Shown here piece after piece: positions 8,669 to 15,751 of a stretch of 64,000 nucleotides of DNA. Made by a program: the position numbers and the translations under genes. The notes under the pieces are model-generated. The model made no database searches and was not told the origin of the DNA. It saw only the letters and a list, made by a program, of their open reading frames with translations. Origin of the DNA: Bog-473 sp963770645 (GTDB lineage Bacteria > Actinomycetota > Acidimicrobiia > Acidimicrobiales > RAAP-2); the NCBI GenBank assembly GCA_963770645.1, contig CAVYQL010000004.1, positions 1,240,001-1,304,000 on the forward strand. Direction: 5' to 3'. Positions within the stretch are counted from its first letter, which is position 1. The number at the start of each line of letters is the position of its first letter.

Positions 8669-9172
8669 ATGGCCCGCAAGGCCGGCCCGAGTGACGAGGA
8701 CTACGGCAGTGCTGCCCGCCTAGGTCTGCTCGGTGTGACCCGAGGCGAGGACGCGGATGTGGACTCCATCCTGGAGCAGCTGGCTGTCTTGCACCCTCGC
8801 AACAACACGTTCCCAGCCGAGGTCCTGCTCGAGCTGGCCGCCGAGGCCATCGAGGAGTCCGGAGCATCACCGGCCGACCCGATCAACTACGAGGGCATGC
8901 GCGATCGCCTTCTCCCCGAATACCACTTCCGCGGCAAGTCCCAGCAGCACAAGAGTCACTACGCCCTCATGGCCGCCGCCATGATCAGAGCCGGTGTCTA
9001 CCCAGACCTCCTTGACGAGGCCTACGGGTGGGGTATCGAGGACATGTGGCAGTACGCCTTCTACGCCCTGGTGCTCTACGCCAGAGTGGCAGTCGAGCGG
9101 ACCGGCCGTCCGCTCGAGGACATCGCAAGCGCCCTCGCCGGACGGCGGGGCATCGACCTGGAGGACTCTTAA
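8669..9172 (+). CDS. Uncharacterised helical protein of a recombinase-linked module, copy 1
   Basis: 167 residues, not recognised as a known family. The ATG at 8669 matches the start of its paralogue at 56903. Conserved blocks between the two are LAVLHP(R/K)NNTFPAE, LLELAA(E/D)AIEES, FRGK...HH/KSHYAL and AAAMIR(A/G)GVYPDLLDE, ending in a W/Y-rich helix. No membrane segment, metal site or nuclease motif is obvious. It is mainly helical and acidic. It converges on the recombinase remnant with overlapping stop codons (9169-9172), just as the second copy converges on a full recombinase, so the two genes seem to move and evolve together. Confidence 0.75.
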   Translation: MARKAGPSDEDYGSAARLGLLGVTRGEDADVDSILEQLAVLHPRNNTFPAEVLLELAAEAIEESGASPADPINYEGMRDRLLPEYHFRGKSQQHKSHYALMAAAMIRAGVYPDLLDEAYGWGIEDMWQYAFYALVLYARVAVERTGRPLEDIASALAGRRGIDLEDS

Positions 9173-9425
9173 CCGCCGGCCACGAAGGCCACCACGACAT
9201 GGGCAGCATGGCGGTCGAAGTTCTCCCGTCGGCGGTCATAAATGGTCGTCGTCCTCAGATCGGCGTGCGCGCTGCGATCTGGACGTCACGCAGCGGCACC
9301 CCCCCCGTCGAGTGCCACCATGATGAACGCGGCGCGCAGCATGTGGGGATGGACGATCCCGAGGCCGGCTCGCTTGCCGACGGAGCGGACCCAGCGGTGT
9401 GCGGTGCGCCGGTCGCCCTGCGGCT
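9169..9425 (-). pseudogene. Truncated, frameshifted tyrosine recombinase (copy 1)
   Basis: The minus strand encodes the C-terminal catalytic third of the recombinase present complete at 57409-58317. It matches DRRTAHRWVRS, GLGIVHPHMLRAAF, VPLRDVQ and DRRRENFDRHAA. Two frameshifts are visible, an extra base in the G run around 9301-9307 and a missing base before the conserved His-Ala-Asp. The N-terminal two thirds are absent; homology ends near 9425, about 90 bp short of the tRNA-Lys. The active-site Tyr codon TAT is retained (9238-9240), unlike in the full-length copy. Confidence 0.8.
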
Positions 9426-9517
9426 CGACGAGTTGCCCGACTTCGACCCATCGGCTGCAGAACTGGCTACAAGCTCGGCCACGGATGGCGTCGACAGCAG
9501 GCTGAACTGGGATGCGG

Positions 9518-9590
9518 TGGGCCGCCCGGGTCTCGATCCCGGCACCTTGGGATTAAAAGTCCCCTGCTCTTCCGGATGAGCTAGCGGCCC
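9518..9590 (-). tRNA. tRNA-Lys (anticodon TTT)
   Basis: A 73-nt cloverleaf on the minus strand. The acceptor GGGCCGC pairs with GCGGCCC, the D stem is GCTC/GAGC, the anticodon arm is GGGGA-CTTTTAA-TCCCA, the variable loop is AGGTG, and the T arm is CCGGG-ATCGAGA-CCCGG. The discriminator is A and CCA is not encoded. Oddities are a G-A mismatch at the top of the anticodon stem and A instead of T at the first T-loop position. It lies next to the truncated recombinase, so it may have served as an integration site. Confidence 0.8.
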
Positions 9591-9665
9591 GGGACTGCAC
9601 GATAACCCTCGCGTACCGGTGCATCGACGCATCGATCATCGACACTGAGCGCGAAGACTGGACCC

Positions 9666-10532
9666 TCAAAGCGAGGCGAGTCGAGGGACCACCGGTCCCC
9701 ACGTCGTCTCGAGCCACCGCGATGGCTCGGAACCGGTGGATCGCACGACGATCGAGTCCACACCAGCGGAACGAAGGGCCTCCGCCTCCCGCAGGATCGT
9801 GTCCGGGTCGGCATCGTCGGCGATCATGATGAGCGCAGTGACTTCTATCGTCTCCGGGTCACGGCCCACCTCGTCGCAATGCGCACGCAGGACTTCGACC
9901 TTGTGCGCGACCGTCTCGGCGTCACCCATGACGTTGCACGCGTCGGCATATGCCGCGACGAGGCGGAGGGTCTTGCGCTCCCCACCCCCGCCGATGAGGA
10001 GCCGTGGCCGGGGCACGCTTAGCGGAGGCGGCGAGCACAATGTCTCGGCCAGCTGGTAGTGGGCACCTTCAAAGGGACCGTTGTTGTCACTCCACATCTG
10101 AAAGCAGATCCTTATGGTCTCCTCGAGACGCTCGTAGCGCTCTTTGAGCGGGGGGAAAGGGACGCCGAGGCCGCGATGCTCGCGCTCGTACCAGGCGGCA
10201 CCGAGGCCCAACTCGGCTCTGCCGCCAGAAAGCACGTCGAGCGTTGTCACTGTCTTGGCCAACAGTCCGGGATGACGATAGGTGACACCTCCGACCAGGA
10301 GGCGGAAGCGCAGGCGCTCGGTCTTCGCTGCCGCGAACGACAACGTGGTGTAACCCTCGAGCATGGGCTCTTCGGCAGGCCACATCATCTCCATCTGGAA
10401 CCAGTGGTCCATCACCGAGAGGGTGCGCACGCCGATCCCCTCGGCGGTCTGGGCCAGCTCGCCGAACGTCGGCCCGATGGCGGCGGCGCCACCTGGCCAC
10501 GTGAAGCGCGGCACGTGGATGTCCAGCTGCAT
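9666..10532 (-). CDS. LLM-class F420-dependent oxidoreductase
   Basis: 288 residues, a luciferase-like TIM barrel. The start at 10532 is preceded by GGGAGGA; an upstream in-frame ATG (10643) would run into the divergent gene's start. Seen: VMDHWFQMEMMW, VTYRHPGLLAKTVTTLDVLSGGRAELGLGAAW (split here only for description), RLLIGGGGERKTLRLVA and the C-terminal SAGVDSIVV. These are hallmarks of actinobacterial F420-dependent LLM enzymes, which transfer hydride between F420H2 and organic substrates. It is paralogous to the frameshifted gene at 11435-12371. Confidence 0.87.
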   Translation of the reverse strand: MQLDIHVPRFTWPGGAAAIGPTFGELAQTAEGIGVRTLSVMDHWFQMEMMWPAEEPMLEGYTTLSFAAAKTERLRFRLLVGGVTYRHPGLLAKTVTTLDVLSGGRAELGLGAAWYEREHRGLGVPFPPLKERYERLEETIRICFQMWSDNNGPFEGAHYQLAETLCSPPPLSVPRPRLLIGGGGERKTLRLVAAYADACNVMGDAETVAHKVEVLRAHCDEVGRDPETIEVTALIMIADDADPDTILREAEALRSAGVDSIVVRSTGSEPSRWLETTWGPVVPRLASL

Positions 10533-10618
10533 GGAGTCCTCCCGTCGTTGTCCCGACGGTACCCCGTAGGACGGATCCCCGAGCCATGCCCATTGGACGC
10601 GGGTCGTAGGCTGCTCGC

Positions 10619-11407
10619 ATGAAGCTGAAGCACCACAGGTCACTCGCCGCGGTGCTGTGCGTGCTCGCGGCGGCCCCCATCACGCTTGGACTCATCGCGA
10701 TTGTGCAGTCACCGGCATCGGCCCAGGACACGACCACGACGGCCCCTCCCCCGACTACGACGACCTCGCCCCCGACCACGGAACCAACGACGACGACTGT
10801 GCCGCCGACCACGGCACCAACCACCACCACGACGACCCACCCGACGACCACGACGAGCCGAGCACGTCCGACGACGACGACCTCACATCCCACGACCACG
10901 ACCACGACGACGGCGGCGAAGTCAACCTCGAGCTCCAAGACCTGGGGCTGGGTTCTTCTCGCCGTTGTCATCGTGTTGGCGATCTTGCTGGTCGCGTTCC
11001 TCATCGCGAGGACCCGCAGACAGGGTCAGGCCGCCGACTGGCGACGCACAGTCCGCCCGGTCGTCACAGCAGCCGAGCTCGCCCGCGACCTCGTGCTGTC
11101 TCAGACCGAGAGCGACTCCCAACAACGGCGATCTGATGTGGCGGTGCAGGTGGACGAGGCCGTCGAAAGTCTGGAGCGAGCTGCCGCGTCGGCGCCTGAC
11201 GACATGAGCCGAGGCTTGTGCACCCGGTGCGCTGAGAGCCTCCGTGGCCTCGCGTTCGCGATCGAGGCTGACCACCTCATGCGGTCGGGTGGCCAGCATC
11301 CGACGGGCGACCAGCTTGCCTCGGCCGACGCCGCCAGGCGGCACCGATCGGCCGAGTTGGACGAGGCATTGCTCGATCTCAAGGCTGCCGTCGCTGAGGA
11401 CAAGTAG
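10619..11407 (+). CDS. Thr/Pro-rich single-pass membrane protein
   Basis: 262 residues with no recognised domain. A signal or anchor segment lies at residues 8-36, ending SPASAQD. A mucin-like Thr/Pro/Ser stretch of about 70 residues follows, then a transmembrane segment near 108-130 (WVLLAVVIVLAILLVAFLIA), then a cytoplasmic helical tail of about 130 residues with a CTRCAESL pair of cysteines. The low-complexity stretch gives the DNA an ACC/ACG repeat character. It probably spans the envelope with an extracytoplasmic Thr/Pro spacer. It shares a short divergent promoter region with the LLM gene. Confidence 0.7.
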   Translation: MKLKHHRSLAAVLCVLAAAPITLGLIAIVQSPASAQDTTTTAPPPTTTTSPPTTEPTTTTVPPTTAPTTTTTTHPTTTTSRARPTTTTSHPTTTTTTTAAKSTSSSKTWGWVLLAVVIVLAILLVAFLIARTRRQGQAADWRRTVRPVVTAAELARDLVLSQTESDSQQRRSDVAVQVDEAVESLERAAASAPDDMSRGLCTRCAESLRGLAFAIEADHLMRSGGQHPTGDQLASADAARRHRSAELDEALLDLKAAVAEDK

Positions 11408-11434
11408 CTGCTCGGGGCCGAATGGCGCCAGTCG

Positions 11435-12371
11435 TCAGTCGGCGAAGCGGGTGACCAGCTCAGCCCCGACACGGCGCACAGTATCGGGAGTGCCCGTCGG
11501 CATGTTGAAGATGAAGTAGTCGACGCCGGCGGCCGCGAGCTCCTCGATCTGAGCCGCCAGCTCGTCGGGTGTGCCGACGTTCGAGCCTGTTGGCTCCTCT
11601 CCCGTCACCTGTTGCAAGAACGCCTTGGTTTCGGCGGTCTCCTGCGCTGCTCGCCGTGAGGACGAGGGTGGCCAGCCGGCTGACGGTGACCTCAGAGGGG
11701 TCGCGGCCGACCGCTCTGCAGTGATTTCGCAGCACGTCGACCTTGTGGGCGACCGTGGTGACGTCGCCGAAGAAGTTCGCCATGTCCGCGTAGCGTGCGA
11801 CCAACTGCAGGGTGCGCTTCTCCCCTCCGCCACCGACCAGGATCGGGGGCCCGCCTGGCTGCGTCGGACGCGGCACGTTGCGGGCTTCGTGGATGCGGTA
11901 GTAGCGCCCGTCGAAGCTCGGCGCCTCCTCACGGAACATCGCCCGGCAGATCTGCAGCGCCTCCTCCAAGCGGTCGAGGCGCTCGGGCGCGGCCGGGAAG
12001 TCGAAGCCCAACCCTTCGTGCTCGACGTCGTACCAGGCGGCGCCCAGCCCGAGGATGGCGCGCCCGCCGCTGATGACATCGAGCGTGGTCACGATCTTGG
12101 CCAGATGAGCCGGGTTGCGATACGTGACGCCCGTCACCATGGCGCCGAGACGGACCCGCGAAGTCAGTGCGGCCAGCGCGCCGAGGACCGTGTACGAATC
12201 GAGCATCGGCGCGTCCGGGCCGCCCATGGGCGGCAGTTGGTAGAAGTGGTCCATCACCCACACCGAGTCGAACCCGGTCTCCTCCGCGGCGGTCGCCATC
12301 GCCACGACGCCGTCGAAGAGGCCAGCGGGTGCGACGTCGGTGAAGTTGGGGATCTGGAGTCCGAAGCGCAT
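11435..12371 (-). pseudogene. LLM-class F420-dependent oxidoreductase with a frameshift
   Basis: The first 240 or so residues read well from 12371: MRFGLQIPNFTD, WVMDHFYQLPPMGGP, VTYRNPAHLAKIVTTLDVIS and PILVGGGGEKRTLQLVA. Near 11650-11656, after LATLVLTASSA, the family C terminus shifts frame: AQETAETKAFLQQV...AAGVDYFIFNMPTGTP continues in another frame to the stop at 11435. A single-base indel explains it. If it is not a sequencing error, the enzyme loses the last barrel strands. It is otherwise a close relative of 9666-10532. Confidence 0.75.
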
Positions 12372-12406
12372 GTGCAGAACCTAATGGGGTGTCTCGCGGC
12401 GGCTGA

Positions 12407-13357
12407 TCACCAGCCCGTGCGGCGGCGAAGCCAGGCGAGCGCCACCGTACCCTGGGCGGCCTGGAAGGAGCGGAGAGTCGGAAGCCCCGGTGGAGGTGGT
12501 TCGAAGGAGTGAGACACGAAGAAGCCCGCGATCGCTGCGAGCAGGACCGTGACGGTGTCGGCATGGAGCACCTGCTCCCGCTCGTAGCGGGCGAGGAGCT
12601 CTTCGGGCTCGGGACCGCCCTCCAGCGCGACCGAAGGGGCCCAGCCGACGACGTCGAAGGCCGGGTTGCCGACCGCGCCGTGCGGCCAGTCGACGAAGAC
12701 CACGCCGTCTTGGGTGAGGAGCACGTTGTCAGCGCGTACATCGCCGTGCACGAGGGTCGAGCCGGCGCACGCTTCGGGCCAGCCCGACTCCAGCTCGGCC
12801 AGCTCATTGAGGTGCTGGCTCGCCCAAGCGTCGAGCCCTGGCGGCGCGCCGAGCGCGGCGAGCGAGTGCCACCCGCCGAAGAGCCGCCGGACGTAGACGG
12901 CCAAGGACTCGAGTGCAGGGGCGGGGCTCGGCGTGAGCGTGGCGTGCATGGCTGCGAGGGCGCCGGAGACGATATCGAACTCGTTGGTGTCCCACGGATG
13001 GCGGGGCGGCCTGCCGTCGATCGCATCGAATGCCAGCGCGACCCAGTCGGCGTCGTCATACGTCTCTACCAGGCGCGGGAAGGGTCCCGACGCCGGCAAC
13101 GCCGCCGAGATCACCATCTCGCGCCGGTGCATTGATGGAGACTCCGGATTCAATTCGAGCCCGACGGCCTTCACGAAGAGAGCGTGTCCGGGCCATTGCA
13201 GGATCGAGGTGGCACCCGGCGAGAACCCGCCGCTGAGATCGCGCACCGTTTCCGGAGGGCCGCCACCCAGGTCCGACGCCCACGCCTGCACTACGTCGGG
13301 CACGTGGGCCCAGGGCAGGTGGACGCCGGCCGCGGGACCTGAGGGTGGTGTGCTCAC
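12407..13357 (-). CDS. Aminoglycoside phosphotransferase (APH)-like kinase
   Basis: 316 residues, APH/choline-kinase fold. LVHGDVRADNVLL is the catalytic loop (HGDxxxxN) and VVFVDWPHGAVGNPAFDV carries the DW metal-binding motif. The N-lobe has LFVKAVGLE (Lys) and LPASGPFPRLV. These kinases phosphorylate small molecules including antibiotics; nothing links it to resistance specifically. It precedes the DUF6295 and dienelactone hydrolase genes on the same strand, 15 bp after the former, and may be co-transcribed. Confidence 0.82.
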   Translation of the reverse strand: MSTPPSGPAAGVHLPWAHVPDVVQAWASDLGGGPPETVRDLSGGFSPGATSILQWPGHALFVKAVGLELNPESPSMHRREMVISAALPASGPFPRLVETYDDADWVALAFDAIDGRPPRHPWDTNEFDIVSGALAAMHATLTPSPAPALESLAVYVRRLFGGWHSLAALGAPPGLDAWASQHLNELAELESGWPEACAGSTLVHGDVRADNVLLTQDGVVFVDWPHGAVGNPAFDVVGWAPSVALEGGPEPEELLARYEREQVLHADTVTVLLAAIAGFFVSHSFEPPPPGLPTLRSFQAAQGTVALAWLRRRTGW

Positions 13358-13372
13358 GCGGCGGCGGATGCG

Positions 13373-13657
13373 TTACTGCGCGGCGACCCCGGCAACAGGC
13401 CCCGCAGCAGGTCCGGCCGCGGCCAGCGCGTCGTTGATCGACTCGACTAGGCGTCGGGCGGACTCTGCGGTCAGTTCGACCGCGACGCGGGCGCCCGGGC
13501 CCTTGGACGGATCGATGAAGTCGATGTTGAGCGTGTGGTCGAACGGCGCGTGGAAGGGATGGTCGAAGTAGACCTGAGCCGTGGTCACGGAGAACCAGCC
13601 CTGGGTGCCCTTGGCGCTGCCGGCGACGTCGGTGGCGACGGTGAGGTAGGAGCACAT
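13373..13657 (-). CDS. DUF6295 family protein
   Basis: A 94-residue protein beginning MCSYLTVATDVAGSAKG and carrying WFSVTTAQVYFDHPFHAPFD and HTLNIDFIDPS, matching a small actinobacterial family of unknown function. Conserved His residues (FDHPFHAPFDH) could bind a metal. Its start lies 3 bp from the stop of the dienelactone hydrolase gene, so the two are probably translated from one mRNA. The C terminus is Ala/Gly/Pro-rich. Confidence 0.72.
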   Translation of the reverse strand: MCSYLTVATDVAGSAKGTQGWFSVTTAQVYFDHPFHAPFDHTLNIDFIDPSKGPGARVAVELTAESARRLVESINDALAAAGPAAGPVAGVAAQ

Positions 13658-13659
13658 GG

Positions 13660-14418
13660 TCAGCCTCCCGCCAGGTAGCGGCCGTACCAGTCGAAGATGC
13701 GCTGCCAGCCATCGACGGCGGCCTCGGGGCGGTAGGCGGGCCGGTCCACCGTGAAGAACGCATGGCCGGCACCGTCGTAGCGCACGAACTCGTACGTCTT
13801 GCCCGCGTCCTTCAGCGCTTGTTCCAGCTCGTCGACCTGCTCGGGGCTCGGGAACTGGTCGTCGTTACCGAACAGGCCGAGCAGGGGGCAAGCGAGCTCG
13901 GGTGTGCGGTCGACGAGAGCCGTGACTTTGAGCGGGAAGCCCTCGGGGACCGTGCCGGTGACGAATGCGCCGTAACAGTCGACTGCGGCATCGACGGGCA
14001 GGCTCACCGCGGTGAGGAAGGAGTGGCGTCCGCCCGAGCAGTAGCCGATCACCCCAACTTTGCCGTTGGCGGTCGCAAGCGCCCGCAGCGCGTCGATGGC
14101 GGCACCGGCGTCACCGACGAACTGCTCGTCGGGAATACCCCCTGCCTCACGGGCCGCGGCTGCGGCGTCGTCGGGGTCGACGTCGAGGCCCTGCCGGGCG
14201 TACAGGTTGGGACAGATCGCGTTGTAGCCGTTGGCGGCGAAGCGCCGCGTGATCTCCTTGGTCCCCGAGTCCCACCCCGGCAGGTGATGGATGACCAGCA
14301 CACCGGGGAACGGGCCGGCACCCGCGGGGAGCGCCTGATAGGCGTTGATCTCGGCCCCGTCGGGACCGCTGAGCATGACGTTGCCGGCAGAGAGGGCTTC
14401 TTCGGGTGGTGCGGGCAC
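13660..14418 (-). CDS. Dienelactone hydrolase family protein
   Basis: 252 residues, alpha/beta hydrolase with the DLH-type cysteine nucleophile in VIGYCSGGRHS, an Asp in LLGLFGNDDQFPSPEQV and a C-terminal His in YDGAGHAFF. The family opens lactones such as dienelactone in aromatic degradation; many members act on other esters. The MPAPPEEALSAG N terminus has no signal, so it is cytoplasmic. First gene of a probable three-gene unit with DUF6295 and the APH-like kinase. Confidence 0.87.
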   Translation of the reverse strand: MPAPPEEALSAGNVMLSGPDGAEINAYQALPAGAGPFPGVLVIHHLPGWDSGTKEITRRFAANGYNAICPNLYARQGLDVDPDDAAAAAREAGGIPDEQFVGDAGAAIDALRALATANGKVGVIGYCSGGRHSFLTAVSLPVDAAVDCYGAFVTGTVPEGFPLKVTALVDRTPELACPLLGLFGNDDQFPSPEQVDELEQALKDAGKTYEFVRYDGAGHAFFTVDRPAYRPEAAVDGWQRIFDWYGRYLAGG

Positions 14419-14553
14419 GGCGGCCTCCTTCTTCTGGTGCTGGACACGCCCCGCCGACCGTGCTTGGGATCGTCGAGCTGAGTGGTCGGGTGGGGCGCCG
14501 CCAACTTAGGGCGCCCGCCGGTGTCCGCGGTCTCCAACCGGCATGATTGTCCA

Positions 14554-15750
14554 GTGCGCGCCCTCGCTGCCGTCCTGGTTTGCCTCCTCGGCGTCGCAGC
14601 CGGGGAAGTCGCCACCGCAACCCAGGCCGCGTCCGCCGCGGGCGCGGCGCCCACGGTGCGCACCGTGCTCGGACCGGACGTCGTGAGCTCGCCGGCCGGA
14701 CTTGCGCTCGATAATGCGGGCGATCTCTTCGTCGCCGACACGGGTCATTGCCGCGTCCTGGTCGTGCCGGCAAAGACCGAAGTGCGCTACGGGGTGCACC
14801 TGCGCGCCGGGCACGTGGCTTCAGTGGCCGGCGGCAAGTGCACGGCCACGGGTGGCATCGGCCACCCGACCGGCCTGGCGGTCAACGCGCTGGGCGACCT
14901 CTACATCGCGGAGGCGACAGCACAGCGCGTCCAGGAGCTCCGACCGACGGGCCGCTCGGCACCCGTGACGGTGGCCGGGACGGGGCAGCCGGGCTTCAAC
15001 GGGGACGGCCTCACCGCCACCGCCAGCGAGCTGAACCAGCCGACTTCCCTCGCTCTCGACGCCGCCGGCGACCTCTTCATCGCGGACACCGCCAACTGCC
15101 GCGTGCGCGTGCTGCCGGCTGGTGCCACGTTGCTGTTCGGCCAGGCGATGGCGGCGAGGCACCTCTACACCGTGGCCGGCACCGGCGTTTGCGGCACGGC
15201 CGGTCAGGGGGGACCGGTCGCGACGGCGCAACTGTGGAACCCGGTGGCCGTGGCCTTCGACAGCGCCGGCGACCTCCTTGTGGCCGACAACGGCGACCAG
15301 TCCGTCCTCCTGGCGCCCGCACGCGCCGGGACGTATTACGGCACGGCGATCGGCGCGGGCGACATCGGCGTCGTGGTGGGGGGGACGGGGGGCTACCAGC
15401 CGTATCTGGAAGACGGTGTCCCCGCCGTGAGCGTGGCCTCGGAGCTCAACGACCCCCGGGGCCTCGCGATCGGCCCGACCGGTGCGCTCTTCGTGACCGA
15501 CGGCCTCATGTCGGTCATCAGAGTGGTGCCCGCGACCACCGGGGTCATGTTCGGGCGGATGATGACGGCGGGCGACCTCTACAGCGTCGCCGGTGCGGTC
15601 CCGGTCGCCACGGCCGAGGGAGTCGGGGACGGCACCCGCTGGGTGCTCACCCGGATGGGGATGCCGATCGGCGTCGCGGTCTCGTCGTCAGGCGCTCTCT
15701 ACTACAGCGACGGCAGCCTCGACACGGTGCGGGTCATAGGAGCGGCATGA
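14554..15750 (+). CDS. Secreted NHL-repeat beta-propeller protein
   Basis: About 398 residues from a GTG at 14554 that starts directly before a signal peptide (VRALAAVLVCLLGVAAGEVA...). An ATG at 14482 is possible but adds an unlikely N-terminal extension. At least five NHL units can be read, each with an 'A.D..GDLFVADT...RVRV.P' core, for example NAGDLFVADTGHCRVLVV, AAGDLFIADTANCRVRVL and SAGDLLVADNGDQSVLLA. NHL propellers bind ligands or form lyases/scaffolds. It ends 1 bp before the GH78 gene, so the pair is translationally linked. Confidence 0.82.
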   Translation: MRALAAVLVCLLGVAAGEVATATQAASAAGAAPTVRTVLGPDVVSSPAGLALDNAGDLFVADTGHCRVLVVPAKTEVRYGVHLRAGHVASVAGGKCTATGGIGHPTGLAVNALGDLYIAEATAQRVQELRPTGRSAPVTVAGTGQPGFNGDGLTATASELNQPTSLALDAAGDLFIADTANCRVRVLPAGATLLFGQAMAARHLYTVAGTGVCGTAGQGGPVATAQLWNPVAVAFDSAGDLLVADNGDQSVLLAPARAGTYYGTAIGAGDIGVVVGGTGGYQPYLEDGVPAVSVASELNDPRGLAIGPTGALFVTDGLMSVIRVVPATTGVMFGRMMTAGDLYSVAGAVPVATAEGVGDGTRWVLTRMGMPIGVAVSSSGALYYSDGSLDTVRVIGAA

Positions 15751-15751
15751 C

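Noticed and set aside
10740..10920. ACC/ACG tandem pattern that might be a repeat array
   Set aside because: It is the coding sequence of a Thr/Pro-rich spacer with irregular unit length; not a CRISPR or VNTR.
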